NCBI RefSeq assembly: GCF_900087055.1
Contig: NZ_LT575468.1
Span: 2,917,773-2,981,772, forward strand
Reading direction: 5' to 3'
Length of the DNA stretch: 64,000 bases
DNA from: Plesiomonas shigelloides
GTDB taxonomy: Bacteria > Pseudomonadota > Gammaproteobacteria > Enterobacterales > CAMTGL01
The number at the start of each line of letters is the position of its first letter. Within the stretch, counting starts at the first letter, position 1. The notes beneath the pieces were generated by a model. It had not been told where the DNA came from, did no database searches, and saw only the letters and a list, made by a program, of their open reading frames with translations. A program made the position numbers and the translations under genes. Positions 9,755 through 17,430 of the stretch are shown here, piece by piece.

Positions 9755-9988
9755 AGTGCTGACTCAACTCTCTTCTTTGTTTGGCGTGGGTGCGGGAAAG
9801 GGCGTTATGGTAATTCAAGGTGTGTTCCTCGTCACGGATTTATCCGTCCCTCATCGCGTTAAATCTCTGTAGTTGTCACAAGCTTGTCATCAAGGATGCG
9901 TTTGATTGTAAAAGTGTTGCTACACTCGGATTAAGGCGCAACACCGGTGCCAACCAGGCACAGTTTTTACGCTTACAAGGAGGTCCGT

Positions 9989-11368
9989 ATGGGCTCAGCC
10001 GAACGAAAAATCTTCGTCCTCGATACCAACATCCTACTGCATGAACCTCAGTCCATCTTTTCCTTTCAAGAACACAATGTCATCGTGCCGATGACGGTCC
10101 TCGAAGAGCTCGACCGCATTAAGGATAGTAAACGCGACGTTTCACGCGAGGCGCGTATCGCTATCCGCATGCTCGAAAGTGTGTTTCTCGATGCCAGTGC
10201 CGAAGAGATTGCCGCGGGCGTTCCGCTCAGTAAACACGGGGCGCAAGCGTCCGGCACGCTGGCGATTTTCGCCGACTACCTGTTAGCCGAAGAGGTGCAT
10301 GCCTTCCCCAGCAAAGAGGGCGATAACCGCATTCTGAACGCGGTGCTGTACTTGCAAAAATTGCATGCCCCTGTGCCCGTGGTGTTGGTCACCAAAGACA
10401 TCAACATGCGCCTGCGCGCCAAAGGCGCTGGGGTGTTGCGGGTCGAAGATTATCGCACCGATCAGCTGATCGACGATGTGCGCTTCCTCACTAAAGGCTT
10501 TCGTCACCTCGACGGCGATTTTTGGAAAAAAGTGGAGGTGTGCCAAACCCAGCACGAAGGGCGCGAAACCTACCATGCGGTGGATGCCGCCCTGATCCCC
10601 AAAACCCACATCAACGAATACCTGTTTGACGATACCGAAACCTTTGCCGGTCGCGTCAGCGCCATCGGCCGCGATCGCATCACATTTCGCGATTTAGGAC
10701 GGGAAAAACTGATGCACCGGCAAGCGTGGGGCGTGCATCCGAAAAATATTTATCAGGCGATGGCGTTACACGCCTTGCTCGACCCGAGCATCGATCTGGT
10801 GATCCTCACCGGCCCGGCCGGTAGTGGGAAAACCTTGCTGGCGATGGCGGCGGCACTGGAGCAAGTGGTCGAGAAAAAGATGTACGACAAGATTATTGTC
10901 ACCCGTAACACGCCGGATATCGGCGAGTCGATTGGCTATCTGCCGGGCACCGAAGAGGAAAAAATGCTGCCGTGGCTAGCGGCAATCACCGATACCTTGG
11001 AAGTGCTGCATAAAAACGACCACAACACCGAAGCGTCGATCAAATACATTCAGGACAAAGCCAACATCCAGTTTAAATCGATTAACTTCATGCGTGGCCG
11101 CTCGATTCAAAATGCCTTTGTGCTGCTGGACGAGTGCCAAAACTTAAGCGCCTCTCAGCTGAAAACCATCATTACCCGCTGCGGGGAAGGCACCAAAATT
11201 ATCTGCTCCGGTAACTTGGCGCAAATCGACAGCCCTTACCTGACGCCGGTCACATCGGGGCTAACCTATATTGTGGAGCGCTTTAAAAACTTTGAGGGCA
11301 GCGTAAACCTGTATCTGAACGGGGTGGTGCGTAGCCGGTTAGCCTCATTCGCCGAGGAAAACCTGTAA
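9989..11368 (+). CDS. PIN-PhoH fusion protein (PhoH2-type RNase/ATPase)
   Basis: This 459-residue protein has two parts. Residues 8-140 are a PIN nuclease domain beginning KIFVLDTNILLHEP, with Asp12 as first metal ligand and further acidic positions downstream. Residues from about 255 form a PhoH P-loop ATPase with Walker A GPAGSGKT (275-282) and a Walker B-like FVLLDECQN. PIN-PhoH proteins (PhoH2 in actinobacteria) are reported to unwind and cleave RNA; that activity is family knowledge and not shown here. A perfect AAGGAGGT lies just before ATG 9989, which rules out the longer upstream frame. The gene stands alone, with no antitoxin-like neighbour, and a structured hairpin follows it. Confidence 0.9.
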   Translation: MGSAERKIFVLDTNILLHEPQSIFSFQEHNVIVPMTVLEELDRIKDSKRDVSREARIAIRMLESVFLDASAEEIAAGVPLSKHGAQASGTLAIFADYLLAEEVHAFPSKEGDNRILNAVLYLQKLHAPVPVVLVTKDINMRLRAKGAGVLRVEDYRTDQLIDDVRFLTKGFRHLDGDFWKKVEVCQTQHEGRETYHAVDAALIPKTHINEYLFDDTETFAGRVSAIGRDRITFRDLGREKLMHRQAWGVHPKNIYQAMALHALLDPSIDLVILTGPAGSGKTLLAMAAALEQVVEKKMYDKIIVTRNTPDIGESIGYLPGTEEEKMLPWLAAITDTLEVLHKNDHNTEASIKYIQDKANIQFKSINFMRGRSIQNAFVLLDECQNLSASQLKTIITRCGEGTKIICSGNLAQIDSPYLTPVTSGLTYIVERFKNFEGSVNLYLNGVVRSRLASFAEENL

Positions 11369-11408
11369 CCGCGTACTGACTTAAGATTCAAAACAAAAGA
11401 CATAAAAC

Positions 11409-11465
11409 AAGGGCTGAGACAATAAAGATTGAGACATCGTCATGATTGACGCTCCCTCAGCCCTT
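11409..11465 (+). terminator. long stem-loop after the PIN-PhoH gene
   Basis: A perfect 10-bp outer stem AAGGGCTGAG/CTCAGCCCTT encloses 37 bases that can form an inner GAG...CGTC/GACG-CTC stem. There is no uridine tract after it, so it may be a Rho-independent-like terminator, an mRNA-stabilising end or another RNA structure. A second dyad, GCCGGTCA...TGACCGGC, lies at about 11487-11516, before yabI. Confidence 0.5.
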
Positions 11466-11599
11466 CTGCACAATCAGCCTCACTGGCCGGTCAGCTCGCC
11501 TTGCGGTTGACCGGCTGAACACTGTGCGTCTTGTACTCAGGTACGCAGACTCCACCAGTATCGCGATTTCGGCTTGCCGCCCCGTTTAAAGAGGTTCCG

Positions 11600-12367
11600 A
11601 TGGAGGCATTACTTAACCATCTTCAGCTGTATGCCATGCACTATGCGCTCAGCGCTGCGTTCTTGGCGGCGTTGATTGAATCCATTGCGCTCATCGGTCT
11701 GTTGGTGCCGAGCTCGGTCATCATGACCTCGATTGGTCTGCTGATTGGTCACGGCGAAGTGAATTTCTGGCTGGCATGGTTGGCCGCTACGTTAGGCTGC
11801 ATGGTGGGCGATTGGGGCTCATATCTGGCCGGTCACTATTTCCAAGCGCCGCTACGCAACTTTCGTCCGCTGCAGCGCTATCAAAGCACCATCAGCAAAA
11901 TTGAATATGCGCTGCACCAGCACAGTATGCCAACCATTTTCTGGGGCCGGCATATCGGGCCGACACGCCCGATTGTGCCGCTGGCAGCAGGCATGCTGAA
12001 CCTGCCACCGCGCAGTTTTGCCCTGCCGAATTTTTTGGCCTGTGCGACTTGGCCTCCGGTCTATCTGCTGCCGGGGATTTTAGCAGGGGTCGCGCTGGGG
12101 ATCCCACAAGGACAGAGCGTCGGCCTGTTCCGCGTGCTGCTGCTGTTAAGCGCGGCGGGGATGTTCTTCAGTGTCTGGCTCGGCTGGCGCTGGCTGCGCC
12201 ATGACCAACGCCCAGCGGACTGGTTTAGCAAGTACCTGACGTTACCGCGCCTGCGCTGGCTGACCATGGTCAGTCTGCTGCTGGCGGTGGTCAGTACGCT
12301 GTGGCTGTTACAACAACCGTTGATGCCACTGTACGCGGATCACCTGCGCGACGTACTCAAACTCTGA
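11600..12367 (+). CDS. yabI: DedA-family membrane protein YabI
   Basis: This is a DedA (SNARE-associated/VTT) family inner-membrane protein of 255 residues; E. coli YabI has 254. The conserved GRHIGPTRPIVPLAAGML motif with its arginines lies near residue 120. Several hydrophobic helices are evident, including two near the C-terminus. DedA proteins are linked to lipid flipping and membrane-potential homeostasis. The start at 11600 follows GAGGTT and avoids a 23-codon upstream extension that lacks a ribosome site. It is convergent with thiQ, the same adjacency as in E. coli, and they share a bidirectional terminator. Confidence 0.93.
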   Translation: MEALLNHLQLYAMHYALSAAFLAALIESIALIGLLVPSSVIMTSIGLLIGHGEVNFWLAWLAATLGCMVGDWGSYLAGHYFQAPLRNFRPLQRYQSTISKIEYALHQHSMPTIFWGRHIGPTRPIVPLAAGMLNLPPRSFALPNFLACATWPPVYLLPGILAGVALGIPQGQSVGLFRVLLLLSAAGMFFSVWLGWRWLRHDQRPADWFSKYLTLPRLRWLTMVSLLLAVVSTLWLLQQPLMPLYADHLRDVLKL

Positions 12368-12392
12368 CGCGCAGACCTGCTTAGCTCTCTTT

Positions 12393-12440
12393 AAAAAAAC
12401 GCCCAGCGTCTGCACCGATTGCCGCGCTGGGCGTTTTTTT
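12393..12440. terminator. bidirectional terminator between yabI and thiQ
   Basis: The stem AAAAAAACGCCCAGCG pairs with CGCTGGGCGTTTTTTT across a 16-base loop, between convergent genes. It is a strong intrinsic terminator on both strands. Confidence 0.93.
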
Positions 12441-12536
12441 ATCTTCTCACGTTTGCTGCTTTCTTCCTGCCGTCAGCGCTCTCGCTACTCTCCGCGTCTC
12501 TGGCCACCTCTCTGGCTTGCCGTTATGACTTGGCTA

Positions 12537-13241
12537 TTACGGCTTGACCGTGACGCCCAGAATACGCGCCTGTGGCGCCGCGCCACTGAGTAAATCGGCG
12601 GTCGGCCCGTCATAACAGATGCAACCATCGTCAATCAGCAAGGTACGCGGTGCGATACGCGCGGCATCATCCAAATTGTGCGACACCATCAGCAAGGTCA
12701 AATTCAAGCGCGCACATGCCTCTTCCACCAATGCCAGCATGTCACTGCGCAGCGCCGGATCGAGAGCGGAAAACGGCTCATCCAGCAGCAAAATCGGCGT
12801 ATCACGCACCAAACAGCGCGCCAACGCTACCCGCTGACGCTGACCGCCCGACAAGGTATCGGGCCGACGCGTCAGGTAATCGGCCAGCCCCACCGACTCC
12901 GCGACCGCCACCAGGCGCGCCTGCTGCTCGGCAGTCAAACGCAAGCCCGGATCTAACCCCAACCCGATATTTTGCCCGACGGTCAGGTGCATAAATAAAT
13001 TGTGCTCCTGAAACAGCATCGACACCGGCCGCTGCGCCACCGGCAAGGTCGTCGCCTCTTGGCCATTGAGCCACAACCGACCACTGTGCAGCGGACAAAA
13101 TCCGGCAATTAAGTTGAGCAAGGTACTTTTCCCCGCTCCGCTCGGGCCCAAAATGGCCACCCGTTCACCGGCTCGCACCTGCAAGTCAAAGCGCATCGGC
13201 TGATTTTGGTAAAGAAAAGTCACATCATCGAGATACAGCAT
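12537..13241 (-). CDS. thiQ: thiamine ABC transporter ATP-binding protein ThiQ
   Basis: ThiQ is the ATPase of the ThiBPQ importer for thiamine, thiamine phosphate and TPP. It has 234 residues with Walker [10 protein letters not shown] (32-40), the ABC signature LSGGQ (130-134), Walker B LLLDEP (151-156) and the H-loop in MVSHN. ATG 13241 matches the E. coli start; a GTG three codons upstream is an alternative. It overlaps the 3' end of thiP by 17 bases and closes the operon before the shared terminator. Confidence 0.96.
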   Translation of the reverse strand: MLYLDDVTFLYQNQPMRFDLQVRAGERVAILGPSGAGKSTLLNLIAGFCPLHSGRLWLNGQEATTLPVAQRPVSMLFQEHNLFMHLTVGQNIGLGLDPGLRLTAEQQARLVAVAESVGLADYLTRRPDTLSGGQRQRVALARCLVRDTPILLLDEPFSALDPALRSDMLALVEEACARLNLTLLMVSHNLDDAARIAPRTLLIDDGCICYDGPTADLLSGAAPQARILGVTVKP

Positions 13242-14898
13242 GTTTCTCACGATCCTTAGCGGCAGAGGTGTCAGACGGCGAGCCGGTTAGCGCAGCCGAC
13301 GACGATGAAGGACGATGCTCAAACAGGCTAAATAAGCCAAAACAGAGCAGCAATAACAAGAGCGCCGTCACGCCACCATCTTGGCTGCGATAAGCGCCAA
13401 TTTGCTGATACAGATACAGCGGCAAGGTGCGAAAATCTTCGCTGCCAAACAGCGCAATCACACCAAAATCTCCCAGCGACAGCACGCAGGCAAAGGAAAA
13501 CGCCAACGACAAAGGACGGCGCAGCGCCCGCCACTCGACCCAATAGCAGCGACGCCAGCCGTGCATACCGAGTGACGCGCACAAACGATCGTACTGCGCC
13601 GCGCAGTCCAATACCGGCACGCTCAGCGTTTTTAGCACATACGGCAGCGCCATCATGGCGTTACACAGCACCACGATGGCAAACGGGTGAGCACGCAGCG
13701 CCGGATAAGGCTGCAGCAGTAAAAATAGCCCCGTGGCGAGCACCAATCCCGGCATCGCCAAAATGAGCATGCCACTAAGCTCCAGATAGCGTGCACTACG
13801 CAGCCAGCCATCAAGACGCATCCGGCTGCTACTCCACGCAATCATCAAGCCCAACCCTAACGCCAACGCGCCGGCGCACAGGGCAATACTCAATGAGGTC
13901 AACGTGGCTTGCCACAACGCCGGCTGACTGACCACCGACCAAAACGCACGGCTAATTCCGCCCACCACCACCGCCAGTAATGGCGGCACCAGCAGCAAGA
14001 TCGCCGCCGCGATCAACACGCCATCGGTTAGTCGACTGGCGAGATTGTCCGGCAACCAACGCACGCCGTGGCCACGCCCCGCTGGTGCCGCCAGTGAACC
14101 GGCCAGCTTTTGGCTAGCCAGCACTAAGGCCAGACAAACCCCCATTTGCAGCAGTGCCAGCCATGCCGCCATCCCTAAATCGAAGTCATAGGTTAGCGCC
14201 TGATAGATAGCCACTTCCAGTGTCGAGGCTTTTGGCCCACCACCGAGGGCTAACACCACGGCAAAACTGGCAAAACAGAGCATAAAGATCAAACTGGCCG
14301 CCGGCAGTAACTGACGGCGCACTTGTGGCCATTCCACCCAACGCCAACACTGGCGCTGGTTCATGCCGAGCTGCGCGGCGATCTGGTATTGCTCTTGCGG
14401 AATAGACTCTAAACTTTGCAACAGTAACCGCGTGGCCAGCGGCAAGTTGAAAAAGACATGCGCCAGTAAGATGCCCTGCAAGCCATACGGCGAAAAGCGA
14501 TACGCCAGCCCCAGAGCGCGACACAGCTGCGCCAGCCACCCTTCTTGCCCGTAGACACTGATCAGACCAAACACCGCCACCAACACCGGCAACACCAGCG
14601 TCATCGAGCACAAACGCAACAACAGGCGGCGGCCAACAAACTGACGACGCGCCAACGCACGCGCCAAAAACAGTGCCGGTAGTACCGACAACAACGCCGA
14701 CAGCGCCGCTTGCCAGAAGGTAAAACGTAAGAGGTGCCACACATACGGATCGTGCAACACCTCCAGCCCCGCTTGCTGCGGCGCTTGCCACAGCAAACTC
14801 AGCAGCGCCGCCGCCGCCAGTACTAACAGTAATCCACCGGCGACAATCCCTGGCCAGCGACCGCGCGCCATCATCAGCGGCTTACCGCCATCTGCCAC
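13225..14898 (-). CDS. thiP: thiamine ABC transporter permease ThiP
   Basis: ThiP is the inner-membrane permease of the thiamine/TPP importer. The 557-residue protein is a fused double permease: each half has about six helices and an EAA-type loop contacting ThiQ ([14 protein letters not shown] in the first half, [15 protein letters not shown] in the second). Residues align from position 1 with E. coli ThiP when translation starts at GTG 14898, inside thiB. ATG 14874, which overlaps the thiB stop as TGATG, is a plausible alternative and would shorten the protein by 8 residues. A serine-rich, charged tail extends beyond the last helix. Confidence 0.95.
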   Translation of the reverse strand: MADGGKPLMMARGRWPGIVAGGLLLVLAAAALLSLLWQAPQQAGLEVLHDPYVWHLLRFTFWQAALSALLSVLPALFLARALARRQFVGRRLLLRLCSMTLVLPVLVAVFGLISVYGQEGWLAQLCRALGLAYRFSPYGLQGILLAHVFFNLPLATRLLLQSLESIPQEQYQIAAQLGMNQRQCWRWVEWPQVRRQLLPAASLIFMLCFASFAVVLALGGGPKASTLEVAIYQALTYDFDLGMAAWLALLQMGVCLALVLASQKLAGSLAAPAGRGHGVRWLPDNLASRLTDGVLIAAAILLLVPPLLAVVVGGISRAFWSVVSQPALWQATLTSLSIALCAGALALGLGLMIAWSSSRMRLDGWLRSARYLELSGMLILAMPGLVLATGLFLLLQPYPALRAHPFAIVVLCNAMMALPYVLKTLSVPVLDCAAQYDRLCASLGMHGWRRCYWVEWRALRRPLSLAFSFACVLSLGDFGVIALFGSEDFRTLPLYLYQQIGAYRSQDGGVTALLLLLLCFGLFSLFEHRPSSSSAALTGSPSDTSAAKDREKHAVSR

Positions 14899-15917
14899 TC
14901 ACGCACCCACGCCTTGCGATTTTGCTCGACTTGTTGCGGAGTAAACTCCAGCGTCTTGACCGGTTTTTCCACCTGCTCAAAGCCTTTTGGTAACGCCACA
15001 TCCGTCACCGGCAGCATCCAGTTTCCGGTGGCCATCTGATCTTGGAACGCTGGGGTTAGCATAAAGCGTAAGAACTCTTGCGCCAGCTGCGGCTGCTTGC
15101 TGGACGCCAACTGACCGGCCACTTCCACTTGCAAATAGTGACCTTCGGCAAAGTTAGCGGCTTTATAGTCTGGATTGTTTTCGCTGATCAGGTGATACAT
15201 CGGCGAGGTGGTGTAACTCAGCACCATATCTGCCTCTCCTTTAAGAAACAGTCCGTAGGCTTCGCTCCAGCCTTTGGTCACGGTGACGGTCTTCCCCGCC
15301 AACTTCTGCCATGCCTCGGCCGCCTGATCGCCATACACCGATTTCATCCACAGCAACAGCCCCAGCCCCGGTGTACTGGTGCGCGGATCTTGATAAATCA
15401 CCTTGATCGGCTGCTTGCTATCCACCAAGTCATGCAAGCTTTGCGGCGGGGTTTTCAAACGTTTTTGGTTGTACACGAAAGCGAAGTAACCGTAGTCATA
15501 CGGCAGGAAGTGGGTATTGTTCCAGCCACCCGGTAGGGTGAGCTTGGTTTGCGGTGCAGGAAGCGGGGCGAACAGACCGGTTTTCTCGGCGTCTGCGACC
15601 AAATTGTTATCCAGCCCCAACACCACATCGGCCGGACTGTTTTTCCCTTCCATACGCACGCGATTTAAAATCGACACGCCATCATCCAGCGCCACGAATT
15701 TCAGCTCACAATCACCGCACTCAGCCTCAAAGGCTTTTTTGATCGCCGGGCCCGGGCCCCAATCAGAGGCAAACGAATCATAGGTATACACGGTGAGCGT
15801 GCGCTCAGCTGCTTGCGCCAACGGCAAGCTACTTAACGCGCCCAGCGCCAGCCATGCGCCAACACCAAAACGCGAACGAACACAGCGAGAGAACAACGAA
15901 ACAGGGGTCACAGACAC
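14874..15917 (-). CDS. thiB: periplasmic thiamine-binding protein ThiB
   Basis: ThiB is the periplasmic receptor for thiamine, thiamine phosphate and TPP that delivers ligand to ThiPQ. The 347-residue precursor has an N-terminal signal peptide ending near LPLAQA-A (about residues 1-36), then VYTYDSFASDWGPGP typical of the family. Ligand-stacking aromatic segments such as WSEAYGLF and SYTTSP are present. Translation starts with GTG 15917, supported by TTAAGGAG 6 bases upstream. A TPP riboswitch precedes it by about 110 bases, so the operon should be shut off by intracellular TPP. Confidence 0.96.
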   Translation of the reverse strand: MSVTPVSLFSRCVRSRFGVGAWLALGALSSLPLAQAAERTLTVYTYDSFASDWGPGPAIKKAFEAECGDCELKFVALDDGVSILNRVRMEGKNSPADVVLGLDNNLVADAEKTGLFAPLPAPQTKLTLPGGWNNTHFLPYDYGYFAFVYNQKRLKTPPQSLHDLVDSKQPIKVIYQDPRTSTPGLGLLLWMKSVYGDQAAEAWQKLAGKTVTVTKGWSEAYGLFLKGEADMVLSYTTSPMYHLISENNPDYKAANFAEGHYLQVEVAGQLASSKQPQLAQEFLRFMLTPAFQDQMATGNWMLPVTDVALPKGFEQVEKPVKTLEFTPQQVEQNRKAWVREWQMAVSR

Positions 15918-16030
15918 TTTGCGCTCCTTAACAACCTTGTGGGAGTCGGCAAAGGTTTTTGAGTGCTGTCGGAAGATGGTCGGCTTACCGCATCTTTCAC
16001 CTTGATGCGCGCCGGCGCCAAACAGCAGAT

Positions 16031-16104
16031 CTCAAATCCCTCCGCCGGTATAAACCGGATCAGGTTCGACGGGTGTTATCTCAGCCTCGCGGCACCCCGT
16101 TGAG
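16031..16104 (-). promoter_or_regulatory. TPP (THI-box) riboswitch upstream of thiBPQ
   Basis: Read on the minus strand, the closing helix TTGAG/CTCAA (16100-16104 with 16031-16035) encloses the conserved GCTGAGA pyrimidine-sensor sequence (16079-16085) and GAACCTGATCCGG (16055-16067), followed by TACCGGCGGAGGGA. These are the diagnostic blocks of the TPP aptamer. Between aptamer and GTG start lie a GCATC/GATGC hairpin and an AACCTT/AAGGTT pair next to the AAGGAG ribosome site. This suggests control of translation initiation; the platform structure is inferred. Confidence 0.96.
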
Positions 16105-16225
16105 AACGGCGCTTATTGTACTCGCAATCGCCCCTTCAGTACTAGCCACACACCGAGCACAGGAGTGACAAACGGTGTGATTTGATTTCCAACTGCCAGC
16201 CACTGGTTTATGCTGCTATTGTTAA

Positions 16226-16237
16226 CTGGTCGTACCA
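16226..16237. promoter_or_regulatory. predicted FadR operator upstream of an enoyl-CoA hydratase gene
   Basis: CTGGTCGTACCA on the plus strand is TGGTACGACCAG on the minus strand. From memory this equals the core of the E. coli fadBA FadR operator. It sits about 90 bases upstream of the enoyl-CoA hydratase/isomerase start, in the promoter region. Repression relieved by long-chain acyl-CoA is the predicted behaviour. Confidence 0.65.
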
Positions 16238-16324
16238 ACAACGTTAATGAGGATGGCAAATTGTCCCTCTCCCCGACTCCGGCCGCACTGTTGTCACGTG
16301 CGCCCCTGATAACAAGGATTTTGC

Positions 16325-17083
16325 ATGGATAGCCTGTTAATCACTCGGTCTGACGAAGGCGTGCTGTGTCTGACCTTCAATCGCCCAGAAAAGAAAAATG
16401 CCCTGACGCTGGAGATGTACCACGCACTGGAGCTGGCACTGCGTGATGCGGCGAGCGACAACCGCGTACGCAGTGTGGTGCTGCAAGGTAACGAGTGCTG
16501 CTTTACCGCCGGTAATGATCTGGCAGTCTTTCTCGAAAGTGGCAATCTGGATCACGAACATCCCGCCATTCGAATGCTACACACGCTAGCAGCCTTCCCA
16601 AAACCGGTGGTCGCGGCGGTGTGTGGTGTGGCCATCGGTATTGGTACTACGTTGCTATTGCATTGCGATCTGGTTTACGTCGCTGATGATGCGGTGCTGC
16701 AGCTGCCGTTTATCGATTTGGGGTTAGTTCCCGAGTTTGCCTCCAGCTTACTGCTGCCACGTACGCTTGGCCATGTGCGCGCCTGTGAGTGGTTGCTGCT
16801 GGGCGATGCATTTTCTGGCGCGCAAGCCGCGCACGCTGGACTCGCGAATCGCAGTTTGCCGGCTAATGAGGTGTTGGCCTTTGCCCACACGCAAGCGGTA
16901 CGACTAGCACACAAGCCGCCGCACGCCTTACGTAACAGCAAAGCCTTGCTGAAAAACGAATTAAAGCAGGCGGTGCCCTTTACCATCGATCTGGAAGCGC
17001 GCGCGTTTTCGCAAGCACTGCACAGCGAAGAGAGCCGCCAACGGGTCAGCGCTAAGCTAAGCGCGATCAGCGCCAAGAAATAA
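16325..17083 (+). CDS. enoyl-CoA hydratase/isomerase family protein
   Basis: This is a crotonase-superfamily protein of 252 residues. It has the N-terminal FNRPEKKNAL block, oxyanion-hole sequences around AGNDLAVF and CGVAIGIGTTLLLHCD, and PFIDLGLVPEFASS, where the glutamate is placed as in enoyl-CoA isomerases of the ECI type. It may isomerise cis-3 to trans-2 enoyl-CoA or hydrate enoyl-CoA in fatty-acid oxidation; which one cannot be decided here. AAGGA precedes ATG 16325. A FadR-like operator upstream supports a role in fatty-acid degradation. It is a single gene, not in an operon with other fad genes. Confidence 0.85.
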   Translation: MDSLLITRSDEGVLCLTFNRPEKKNALTLEMYHALELALRDAASDNRVRSVVLQGNECCFTAGNDLAVFLESGNLDHEHPAIRMLHTLAAFPKPVVAAVCGVAIGIGTTLLLHCDLVYVADDAVLQLPFIDLGLVPEFASSLLLPRTLGHVRACEWLLLGDAFSGAQAAHAGLANRSLPANEVLAFAHTQAVRLAHKPPHALRNSKALLKNELKQAVPFTIDLEARAFSQALHSEESRQRVSAKLSAISAKK

Positions 17084-17430
17084 AACGCGAAAGCAGGATA
17101 AATATCACCACAAAAAGCTGATATTAGGCTACACAACCACATCTTTCGCTAGCCATTGCATTACTGAGCGGTAAAACCCTCGTCTAACTCACGGCGGTGG
17201 TTTTATCGCCCTTATCTAGGGCATCTATTGCGTCATTCTCGGCCTAATTGTCGACGTGATCAGCGCCACGCCTTCGCGACTGTGCGGGGAAACTTCCCCG
17301 CAGATCAACCGGTTAAAAATCGACTTACCGCTCAAAATCAGCATTGATTTTACGGATGTAATCGACTCGTTGTTCTATTTAGATAATGCTATCGCATGTT
17401 TTGCGCATTGTTTGGTGTTAAGGATACGCG
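17084..17430. other. 347-base non-coding region with two dyads before the cyclase gene
   Basis: No gene is credible here. Two structures stand out: an 11-bp stem GCGGTAAAACC/GGTTTTATCGC (17168-17178 with 17199-17209, one G-T pair) that could end the enoyl-CoA hydratase transcript, and a nearly perfect 20-base palindrome TGCGGGGAAACTTCCCCGCA (17283-17302). Neither is followed by a T-run. The palindrome could be an operator or leader hairpin for the downstream diguanylate cyclase. Confidence 0.55.
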
